DNA from: Akkermansiaceae bacterium
Lineage (GTDB): Bacteria > Verrucomicrobiota > Verrucomicrobiia > Verrucomicrobiales > Akkermansiaceae
DNA length: 64,000 nt
Reading direction: 5' to 3'
Assembly: GCA_905181965.1 (NCBI GenBank)
Contig: CAJIZY010000009.1
Span: 1-64,000 of the forward strand
This document shows, one piece after another, positions 56,672 through 64,000 of this stretch. Both the position numbers and the translations under genes were made by a program. The stretch's first letter is position 1; the number at the start of each line of letters is the position of its first letter. The notes under the pieces are model-generated. The model was not told where the DNA came from. It made no database searches and saw only the letters and a program-made list of their open reading frames with translations.

Positions 56672-57922
56672 ATGAAAACCTGTCCTAAATTCACCTTTGG
56701 TGTTGGCGATCGTTTCGCCCACGGAGCACACGCTCAACTCCAAGCCTTCATCTCCGCCAAAGAACTCGGGGTCGACATCTGCCCAACCTGGAACAAATCC
56801 AACCGTGAGCACGAGATCATCGGATCCGAGCCACAATCCACCCGCGATGCTGCCGACAAAGCCGTTACTGACCTTGGTTGGCCTGGCGAATACCTCCTCG
56901 ACGCCGACCATATCAACCTCGGCACAGTTGATCGCTTCATTGCTCCATGTAACTTCTTTACTCTCGACGTTGCCGATGACATTGGCGAAGCAGCCGATCC
57001 AGCTGACATCGAAAACTTTATCCACAAGCATCCAGAACTCATTGGTTCCGTCACAGTTGAAGGGATCAAAGCACCCCTCGAAATCTCTCGCGAACTTGTT
57101 GAACAAACCGCCAATCAGTTTTTGAAGGCAACTCAGAAAGCCAAAGCGATCTATGATTACATCTTAGCAGCGAAAGGCGGCTCCGACGATTTTGTCACCG
57201 AAGTATCAATGGACGAGACGGATAAACCACAAGTTCCTGCTGAGATGCTAATTATTCTCGCCGCCATCGCCGATCAAGGGATTCCCATCCAAACCATAGC
57301 CCCAAAATTTACAGGCAGATTTAACAAAGGAGTCGATTACGTGGGTGATGTCGGGCAATTCGAACAAGAATTTAACGATGACTTAGCTATTCTTTCCCAC
57401 GCCATCAAAGCTTACGGCCTTCCTGAAACTCTCAAACTCTCGGTGCACTCTGGTTCCGACAAATTCTCGATCTATGAGCCTATCAAAAAAGCCATCACCC
57501 GAACTGGCGCAGGACTTCATATTAAGACTGCTGGCACGAACTGGCTTGAAGAGGTCATCGGCCTCGCGACAGCTGGAGGAGACGCTCTAGAGCTTGCCAA
57601 AGAAATCTACGCCAAGGCTCTCGATAAAAAAGAAGCGCTGTGCGAGCCTTACGCCACCGTCATTGATATCGATCAGTCCCAACTTCCTAGCGCTGACGAA
57701 GTCAACGGCTGGACCAGCGAGCAATATGTCAGTGCACTCACTCATGACCAAGGCAACCCCAACTACAATGCAAACGTTCGTCAGCTGCTTCACGTTGGAT
57801 TTAAAATTGCAGCTCAAATGGGAGATCGCTACCTCGATGCTCTCAAGGAAAACGACGAAGTTATTTCTGAGTGCGTCACTCACAACTTGCTTGAACGCCA
57901 CATCAAGCCCTTGTTCGTTTAA
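56672..57922 (+). CDS. Tagaturonate epimerase-like protein (UxaE family)
   Basis: The 416-residue protein matches the UxaE family: FGVGDRFAHGAHAQLQAF at the N terminus, YLLDADHINL, FTGRFNKGVDYVGD, LSVHSGSDKFSIYEPI and LHIKTAGTNWLEEV. UxaE interconverts D-tagaturonate and D-fructuronate, linking galacturonate or L-galactonate breakdown to 2-keto-3-deoxygluconate. It is the last gene of the set and is followed by a strong terminator. Confidence 0.88.
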   Translation: MKTCPKFTFGVGDRFAHGAHAQLQAFISAKELGVDICPTWNKSNREHEIIGSEPQSTRDAADKAVTDLGWPGEYLLDADHINLGTVDRFIAPCNFFTLDVADDIGEAADPADIENFIHKHPELIGSVTVEGIKAPLEISRELVEQTANQFLKATQKAKAIYDYILAAKGGSDDFVTEVSMDETDKPQVPAEMLIILAAIADQGIPIQTIAPKFTGRFNKGVDYVGDVGQFEQEFNDDLAILSHAIKAYGLPETLKLSVHSGSDKFSIYEPIKKAITRTGAGLHIKTAGTNWLEEVIGLATAGGDALELAKEIYAKALDKKEALCEPYATVIDIDQSQLPSADEVNGWTSEQYVSALTHDQGNPNYNANVRQLLHVGFKIAAQMGDRYLDALKENDEVISECVTHNLLERHIKPLFV

Positions 57923-57943
57923 TCAATCAAACAACAGCACAAA

Positions 57944-57975
57944 AAAAGCGGCTCCGGGAAACCAGAGCCGCTTTT
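57944..57975 (+). terminator. Rho-independent terminator after the epimerase gene
   Basis: AAAAGCGGCTC and GAGCCGCTTTT form a perfect 11-bp stem with a 10-base loop, with A-runs and T-runs on either side. It can stop transcription from both the epimerase gene and the convergent porin gene. Confidence 0.92.
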
Positions 57976-58110
57976 CTATTGATCGTGTACTAGTCCGATC
58001 CTCCCTACTGAAAACCGCAAACGCGAAATTAAGAAATTGAACGTCTCGGAAGAAAGTCGCACCAGTTTTTTAAAAAACTAACAACGACGGCTAGCCTCAT
58101 AACACCTGAT

Positions 58111-59574
58111 TTAAAAATCAAAAGTCCCCTGAAGGTAGACCAAGGTGCTACTCTCCGAAAGACCAGTTTCATCAACGAAGCCGCCAGGCATGAAGTGGGC
58201 CAGCCCGGTGTTAAAAAGCAATTGATCATTGGCCTGCCAACGAACACGGAGATCAATTTCTTCCCCGATATGCCGACTGCTGCTTCCTAAAGGGTCCCGT
58301 CGGCCCCCAGCTACGACCGCCCCGCCACGGACCCAAGCATCAGTATCACTAGCGAGTGAGTAACTGCGAAGGTAGAGTTCCACCTTTACTTCATCAGCTG
58401 GTTTAAACGAGAGAGAGAGCGTTGGATTTACCGTATTCTCGGCAGTAAAGAAGCGACTGAATCCATAAAGGCCAAACGGAGCCCCAAACAGTTCGGTGAA
58501 TCGACCGCTGTCACTGTCACCTGGATCATCATCACCACTTCCATAATTGATCCAAGCTGAGACTCGAGGTTTCCATGGGTGTTGGAATGTATGGCCGAGC
58601 TCTGCGTGGACAAAATAAGCAGAATGGTCTTTACCATCAAGATCTCCCCACTGACCTGAGATCGTAAGGTCATAATCAAAGAAATCATCATAAATCAGAC
58701 CATAAGCATGAGCACCTGCCGTGTGTAACTTACGCTCTCTGGCTTGGTTTCTTTGATCATCCAAATAGAAGTAATAGGGCTCAAATACCAAAGCCGAAGA
58801 ACTACCCCGGAAGGTGGCATACGCACCGTAGAATTCCCTCTCTTCCCGTGAACGATCATCAAATGAACCTTCACGAGCTTCGACAGGACGGGTCGCAAAA
58901 AAGTTGGCAACCCATGGCGACGTCTCCTCCCCAATTCTTAGGCGCACACCATCGAAAGTATTGGCGGAATTCCTAAAACGATTTCGAGCGACAAGACGGC
59001 GATCAACGGCATCAATCGTAAACCGTCCTACCTGTAGACTAGTGGTTTGACCAAGAAGACCATTTTTGGAGTAAAGCTCAGCATAGGCTTGGAGAAAATC
59101 GGTGCGATTGTCCTGACGCGCACTCGGGGGGAAATCAAAACCTTCGCGTCGCGAATCCTCTAATTCCAAAGTAAACCTGAAAGGATCGAGAACATCACGC
59201 ACTCCAAGATAAAACCAATGACGACTAAAATACCCACCATCGGACGGAAGAGAAGAAATCCGATAAAAATTGTCGAAATTCTCAATTCGGCTCCGGTGCT
59301 GAAGCCCTAAAAGCAGCCAATCATTTCCCTCGGTTACCCCCAAGAGATCATATCGATCACTCCAGTCGTTAAGAGTGGAGACATACTTCGGTAGCTCAGG
59401 GCTTGGCTTGGCTCCAATTGCCTTTGATGAAATGACTGAAGCTTGCCCAGCAGACGAAGAAGCAAGTGCTACGCCGCCCATATAGACCCCAGTCAACAAT
59501 AATGACCTAGAAACCCTTAGCAACCGTTCACATTCACCTTCGGCTCTTCCGTGTTCTCGAAATGTTTTAAGCAT
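58111..59574 (-). CDS. Outer-membrane porin, alginate-export-like beta-barrel
   Basis: The 487-residue protein has an N-terminal export region with a hydrophobic stretch (SRSLLLTGVYMGGVALAS) and then many alternating beta-strands with aromatic girdles. LGLQHRSRIENFDNFYR, LQVGRFTIDAVDRRLVARNRFRNS, FDGVRLR and PRVSAWINYGSGDDDPGD match the alginate export (AlgE-like) barrel family. It ends in Phe (QGTFDF), as outer-membrane barrels do. It is convergent with the sugar-acid cluster and may import or export acidic oligosaccharides; this is an inference from the location. Confidence 0.83.
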   Translation of the reverse strand: MLKTFREHGRAEGECERLLRVSRSLLLTGVYMGGVALASSSAGQASVISSKAIGAKPSPELPKYVSTLNDWSDRYDLLGVTEGNDWLLLGLQHRSRIENFDNFYRISSLPSDGGYFSRHWFYLGVRDVLDPFRFTLELEDSRREGFDFPPSARQDNRTDFLQAYAELYSKNGLLGQTTSLQVGRFTIDAVDRRLVARNRFRNSANTFDGVRLRIGEETSPWVANFFATRPVEAREGSFDDRSREEREFYGAYATFRGSSSALVFEPYYFYLDDQRNQARERKLHTAGAHAYGLIYDDFFDYDLTISGQWGDLDGKDHSAYFVHAELGHTFQHPWKPRVSAWINYGSGDDDPGDSDSGRFTELFGAPFGLYGFSRFFTAENTVNPTLSLSFKPADEVKVELYLRSYSLASDTDAWVRGGAVVAGGRRDPLGSSSRHIGEEIDLRVRWQANDQLLFNTGLAHFMPGGFVDETGLSESSTLVYLQGTFDF

Positions 59575-59749
59575 CGCAGGCAGGCTAAATATATTTTCGG
59601 ACTAATTTGAAGGATAATTTTCCCACCAGCGAAGTTCACCAGTAAAAAAACACAATCTCTTTGAGCACAAGTCCACGCCCAAGGAAAATTCGGAGTTGAG
59701 GTTACCAAATTCGGGCCCTAAACCAAACGGCAATCAGATAAAGTCGGAG

Positions 59750-60113
59750 CTACTCTGCTTCGTCCTCCGACGGAGCCGTTGGAAGCTGGGATACTTCATC
59801 AAGCAAGTTGACCACTTCAACCCCACGAACCGCAGATTTATCCTGACGAAACATTAAGACCGGAGTGTTCCGGAGGACCACCCGCTTGGACACCTTACCT
59901 TGGATGAAACCACGCTTCCGCTCGAGTTGATCAAGGATCCCAGGGGCAGATCCTCCAAGAATACTCACGAAAACCTTTGCCTCCTTGAGATCCTGAGTGA
60001 CATCAACATCAGTTTACCGTAACAAGAGCGTTTTTCCACTCGAAATCACGCTGCAAAACGGCGCTAATTTCGCGGCGCAGCAGCTCATTGACTCGATCCT
60101 GTCGCTTTCCCAT
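59750..60113 (-). CDS. rbfA: Ribosome-binding factor A, one frameshift
   Basis: RbfA helps mature the 30S subunit. From the ATG at 60113 the first frame gives MGKRQDRVNELLRREISAVL and ALVTVN. An extra T near 60015 breaks it, and the next frame continues DVDVTQDLKEAKVFVSILGG to QLERKRGFIQGKVSKRVVLRNTP. The repaired product has about 120 residues, normal for RbfA. It follows infB by 14 bp in the classic nusA-infB-rbfA order. Confidence 0.9.
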
Positions 60114-60127
60114 TATTCCCTCGTCCC

Positions 60128-62214
60128 TTAAAGAGTCTGATCTATTTTATCTAAAGTGTAGCATTCGATCACATCGCCTTCCTCGTATTCGTTGAAAGAG
60201 CCGAGACGAATACCGCACTCGATACCGTTCTTGACCTCGTCCACCTCATCGAGGTGACGACGAAGGGTCGACATCTTGCCGTCAAAGACAGGCTGCTTAC
60301 CCCGAAGAACCCGTGCATGTGCTTCCCTGGAAACCTTTCCGCTCTTAACGATACAACCAGCGGCACGGCCCTTATTGACCTTGAAGACCTGCTTCACGAG
60401 CGCCCTACCGATGATCGATTCACGAACTTCAGGATCGAGCATTCCTAGCATCGACTCCTTCACCTGATCAATTAGTTCGTAAACGATGGAGTAAAAATAG
60501 AGTTCAATCTTTCCTCATTTTTATCAATTAAATAAATATCGTGAAATTCAGAAGATAATAATTTGGCAAGATGAGACCCAACATCTCCAGCCCCAGCAAT
60601 AATAATCTTCGCCTCCACTTTTTCCGACTCAATCTCCATGATCGCATTCTTAATGGCCTCCGCAGTTCCCTGCACATCAGAACGAAGGATTAAATTAAGC
60701 TTGGCCTTACCTGTCCCAGAAACAGTTTGGAGCATATCCTCCAGACGGCTCTTCTTTGGCTGCACGAGACGATCTTTACGACGCTCAACCAGACGTTCCT
60801 CGGAAAGCTTTTTGGCCACGCGATCGGAATCCATTTCCACAAGCGAATCTCCCACGTTTGGCAGTTCTGCAAACCCAAGCACCTCGACTGGGGTCGAAGG
60901 ACCTGCTTCGTTTACTGAATTGCCTTGATCGTCGATCATGTCTTTCACCTTGCCAGCGAAAGGCCCACAGATAAATGGTTTTCCTTTTTTGAGAGTCCCG
61001 CTTTCGACGATAACGGTAGCAGTTGCTCCGCGACCGGCCTTAACGCTAGCTTCGATGACCGAGGCACGAACGTTAGCTTTAGGATTAGCTCGGAGCTCAA
61101 GAACCTCGGCCTGCAACGCCATAAGTTCCAGCAATTCATCGATTCCATCACCAGTCTGGGCAGAAACTTTGATACACTCCGTATCTCCTCCCATCTCGGA
61201 AGGGACAAGCTCGTGCTCCATTAGCTGTGTCATGACACGCATCGGATCAGCAGCAGGAAGGTCTATCTTATTGATAGCAACGATGATCGTTTTACCTGCA
61301 GCCTTGGCATGTTTAATCGCCTCTTCGGTCTGGGGCATAATACCGTCATCCGCTGCTACGACCACCACAACGATATCGGTGACATCTGCACCACGTGAAC
61401 GCATCTTGGAGAAGATGGCATGACCCGGCGTATCAAGAAAGGTAATGCTGCGATCGCCGTGTTGGACGCTGTATGCACCCACATGCTGGGTGATACCTCC
61501 GGCTTCGCCTTTGGCAACGCGGCTTTCGCGAATAAAATCTAACAAGGAGGTTTTCCCATGATCAACATGGCCCATGAAAGTGATGATAGGAGCGCGGTAA
61601 GCCAGCTGTTCTTCGGGCTCTTCGACCTCTGGTTCTGGCTCTTCAAAAACTTCTTCCTCCTTGTGAACCCCGCCACCTTTTGCTCGTTTTTCACGCTCAA
61701 AAACAAACCCGTGAGCTTCGCAGACTTTCTCAGCAATCTCAGGCTCGATAGCCTGAGTAGGAGCTACGAAGACCTCCAGCTTGATGAGATCCGCCATGAT
61801 CTCGAAAGCCATCTTGCCCATCTTTTCTGCCAGATCGCTTACAATGATCGGGGGTTTTATACTGATGACATTACCATCGACCTCACCCTCATCCGTGCCG
61901 TCATCGGAAGAACCTTCAGAGTCAGCGGCAGGCTCCTCCACTGGGGCCGGAGTTTTCACGAAATCCGGATCAGCCTTATCCTCGAGACGATTGGAAATGC
62001 TAGGAAGGATATCCTTTCCTGAATTCTCTGTCTTACGAACGCTACTTTTCTTGGGCTGATCTTCCTCAATTCCCAAATCGAGGGCAGCCTTTTTCTTATC
62101 GTCCACGGTCTGAACCTTCGCGGCCTCCTGACGCTGCCGTTCGCGACGCGATGGCTTGGGCTTTTCGCTCAAGAGGTCGAGAACCTCCTCCTTTTTTTCT
62201 TTGTCGTCGGCCAT
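60128..62214 (-). CDS. infB: Translation initiation factor IF-2, domain replaced by a foreign patch
   Basis: The first frame has an acidic/Lys-rich N-terminal region, a helical IF2-N domain, and the GTPase with GHVDHGKTSLLDF, LDTPGHAIFSKMRSRGA and NKIDLPAADP. It continues to LNLILRSDVQGTAEAIKNAI and KVEAKII. Then about 100 bp (60496-60600) read as IAGAGDVGSHLAKLLSSEF, a TrkA-N Rossmann loop, which ends the frame. IF-2 sequence resumes at YSIVYELIDQVKESMLGMLDPE and runs to the normal end at 60128. About 45 residues of domain III are missing or replaced. An essential factor cannot work like this, so an assembly chimera is likely. Confidence 0.9.
60496..60600 (-). other. AT-rich TrkA-like patch inside infB
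   Basis: Roughly 105 bases encode KIIIAGAGDVGSHLAKLLSS and LIDKNEERLN, the N-terminal NAD-binding loop of TrkA/KtrA potassium-uptake regulators of Bacteroidetes type. The codons are strongly AT-rich (TTATTATCTTCTGAATTT), unlike infB on both sides. The left edge coincides with AAGATTATTATTGCTGG, which could serve as a short shared sequence between infB and trkA. Confidence 0.75.
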
Positions 62215-62278
62215 TCTAATGCGGGTCTTTCGGTGGGTCGGGTATGATGATTTATCAGACGTGGAAAATCTTCTTTCT

Positions 62279-63622
62279 TTATCCTTCGGGGGCTTCTTCG
62301 GCAGGAACTTCGGCCTCTACCGTTTTCTCAACGGGGGCTTCAGAAACCTCGGAGGCTTCTGGTCCGACCTCTTCTCCTTTGGCCGCGTTCAAAATTCTTG
62401 TCGCCTCTTCTAGGTCAACCTCAATTGCACTCGCAATATATGAAGCAGGCATTTGGGCCACCATATCAACCGTAACACCACCAGCCCGGAAGAGCCTTCC
62501 AGCAGTCACATCATCGATTTTAAGATCTTCAGCAAGGTGGGTCGCAGCATCATCGACACGAGCTTCAAACTGTTCGTGCTGGCTCTCGTCCTTGCGGACT
62601 TGGACATCCCAGCCAGTGAGCTTAGAGGTCAAGCGAGCGTTTTGACCACGGCGACCGATCGCCTTCGAAAGGTCTTCCTCGTCAACTGTAACATTCACAA
62701 CACGGTTTTCATTATCGAGGCTGAGACTGCGAACAATGGCTGGCTTGAGAGCTTCAGTGACAAATTCGGTGACGTCCTCGTTCCAGCGAATAATATCGAC
62801 ACGCTCGTTGTTTAGCTCACGCACGATGTTTTTGACGCGCGCTCCACGAAGACCAACGCAAGCACCAACGGGATCTACTTTGTCATCGTGAGTATAAACC
62901 GCAACCTTGGTCCGATATCCGGCTTCCCTGGCAACAGCACGAAGCTCAATGGTACGATCAGAAATTTCTGCAACTTCTGATTCAAAGAGTCGGCGAACAA
63001 AATTGGGGTGACTACGGGAAAGAATAATTTCCGGCCCACGTCCTTCGTTATCAACGGAAACAACGTAGCAGCGAATCCGATCTCCAACCGAGTAATCCTC
63101 CGTGCCAACCCGCTCCTTTGAAGGCATCCGAGCCTCAAACTTTCCGAGATCAACCATGACATCACTCTTTTCAAAACGGCGAACAGAGCCACTCACAATG
63201 TCGCCAGCCCGGTCCTTGAATTCGTCATAAATCTTCTCCTTCTCAGCCTGACGCAGACGCTGCATCATAGTCTGCTTAGCAGTCTGCACCGCAATTCTCC
63301 CGAAGTTTTTGGGAGTAACATCGAAATCAAGACGCGAACCAATCTCAGAGCTATCCTCTTTCTTTTTGGCAATGCCAACCGGCACTTCGTTAAACTTATC
63401 AATGTAGTCATCATCTGCGACGACCTCTAGGCTGGCAAAGATACGAGTATCACCTTTCTTCTCATTAATTTCGGCACGGAGAGACTCGATAGCGTCGGCG
63501 CCAGGAACCATTTTGCGATAGGCTGAGCAAAAAGCATACTCGAGGGCCTCGACGACGCGTTCGCGTTCGATAGCCTTTTCTTTTTCATAAAACTCGATGA
63601 GGGCAACAATGTCGGTGGTCAT
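62279..63622 (-). CDS. nusA: Transcription termination/antitermination factor NusA
   Basis: NusA binds RNA polymerase and nascent RNA. I prefer the ATG at 63622 (MTTDIVALIEFYEKEKAIER) over the longer start. The product of about 447 residues has the N-terminal domain, an S1 domain (GDIVSGSVRRFEKSDVMVDLG), KH domains (HDDKVDPVGACVGLRGARVKNIVREL and EEDLSKAIGRRGQNARLTSKLTGW) and a Glu/Ala/Pro-rich tail. It is followed by infB and rbfA. The rimP gene usually found just upstream is absent here. Confidence 0.95.
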   Translation of the reverse strand: MTTDIVALIEFYEKEKAIERERVVEALEYAFCSAYRKMVPGADAIESLRAEINEKKGDTRIFASLEVVADDDYIDKFNEVPVGIAKKKEDSSEIGSRLDFDVTPKNFGRIAVQTAKQTMMQRLRQAEKEKIYDEFKDRAGDIVSGSVRRFEKSDVMVDLGKFEARMPSKERVGTEDYSVGDRIRCYVVSVDNEGRGPEIILSRSHPNFVRRLFESEVAEISDRTIELRAVAREAGYRTKVAVYTHDDKVDPVGACVGLRGARVKNIVRELNNERVDIIRWNEDVTEFVTEALKPAIVRSLSLDNENRVVNVTVDEEDLSKAIGRRGQNARLTSKLTGWDVQVRKDESQHEQFEARVDDAATHLAEDLKIDDVTAGRLFRAGGVTVDMVAQMPASYIASAIEVDLEEATRILNAAKGEEVGPEASEVSEAPVEKTVEAEVPAEEAPEG

Positions 63623-63736
63623 TTCCAGATTCGTGGTTCCCTGAGACCAAAAAGAGCGGGTTTGAAAACCCACTCCAAACGATCGTCAGAAGTTGTTGGG
63701 AGACTCCCTAACGTGCCCCGCTAAAAAAAACAAGCC

Positions 63737-64000
63737 CTAATCAGCAAGAGAGCGCCATCGAAGTTTCCTCACTTTGGCCTCGGTTTGCCATGCCGCAATG
63801 CCCATCGGAGCGCAATATTCAATGACCCCTGCCCGGAGTCCTAATTTACGGCCTTCGGTCGCGACATCCACCACCTGCTTACCGTCAATAAAGGCTGAGA
63901 GTCTCCCCTTTTCCACAACCAGTCGGATAGCATACCACTGACCTTCTTTAAAATTACCATAAGTGGTTGTTTCGTTCTCCGAGGCATCCATCCCATCAAT
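63737..64000 (-). CDS. C-terminal part of a LamG/DUF1080-like protein (runs off the window)
   Basis: Only about 87 C-terminal residues are inside the window; the 5' end lies beyond 64000. The sequence (FKEGQWYAIRLVVEKGRLSAFIDGKQVVD, AWQTEAKVRKLRWRSL) is typical of the end of a concanavalin-like LamG or 3-keto-disaccharide-hydrolase (DUF1080) domain. This type of exported glycan-binding protein is common in Verrucomicrobiota. It is about 115 bp upstream of nusA and probably a separate unit. Confidence 0.7.
   Translation of the reverse strand: MDGMDASENETTTYGNFKEGQWYAIRLVVEKGRLSAFIDGKQVVDVATEGRKLGLRAGVIEYCAPMGIAAWQTEAKVRKLRWRSLAD

Noticed and set aside
60128-60463. A stand-alone gene for a 111-residue IF-2-like C-terminal protein
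   Set aside because: It is the in-place C-terminal domain of infB, cut off only by the foreign patch upstream.

Overview
The window reads as chromosomal DNA of a member of the Planctomycetota-Verrucomicrobiota group, most like a marine Verrucomicrobiota. The signs are a PSCyt1/DUF1549/DUF1553 cytochrome-type protein paired with a DUF1501 protein, a DUF1800/DUF1501 pair, Tat-exported sugar-epimerase and sulfatase genes, very large beta-helix and lamin-tail surface proteins, and long acidic or lysine-rich tails on housekeeping proteins. No phage, insertion sequence or CRISPR array was seen.

Layout. 0.1-1.8 kb: rpsM-rpsK-rpsD on the minus strand. 2.2-6.7 kb: DUF1501 and PSD1-type pair. 7.0-13.4 kb: two large secreted proteins of higher G+C, next to ssrA (tmRNA). 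13.9-18.4 kb: a C39-like peptidase, an endonuclease/phosphatase-family protein, purK-purE and an FKBP isomerase. 18.5-24.2 kb: rarA, an HtrA-like protease with a catalytically dead partner, and a class A penicillin-binding protein. 24.2-31.9 kb: DUF1501/DUF1800, then sulfatase-epimerase-sulfatase. 32-33.5 kb: rplQ and rpoA. 34-37.4 kb: a mosaic photolyase gene and a second protease/pseudoprotease pair. 37.5-43.5 kb: tRNA-Glu, a spermidine-synthase-like gene, cvfB-like, selA, accA, a LysM protein and acpP. 44-47 kb: two lineage-type hypothetical proteins and a histone-H1-like/DksA-like fusion. 47-50 kb: scpB, pheA, an rbsD/fucU-type mutarotase and a TIM-barrel isomerase. 50.5-54.3 kb: a Tat-exported molybdoenzyme with its FeS subunit and TorD-like chaperone. 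54.5-57.9 kb: a three-gene set that fits L-galactose or L-galactonate catabolism. 58-64 kb: an outer-membrane porin, then rbfA-infB-nusA and a partial LamG-like gene.

Two themes stand out biologically. One is a duplicated gene pair (active trypsin-like PDZ protease followed by a pseudoprotease carrying the same His-to-Ser change). The other is a short pathway (L-galactose-dehydrogenase-like aldo/keto reductase, galactonate-dehydrogenase-like enzyme, tagaturonate-epimerase-like enzyme) near porin, mutarotase and sulfatase genes, which suits a degrader of algal polysaccharide.

A strong caveat is sequence quality. At least eleven genes, including essential ones (rpsD, rpsK, rpoA, infB), are broken by small indels or by short replaced patches. 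The infB patch reads as a TrkA-type K+ channel regulator. The photolyase patch is very GC-rich and reads like a eukaryotic coiled-coil protein. These are most simply explained as consensus or assembly errors in a metagenome-derived contig, and the affected genes are annotated here at their reconstructed extents.
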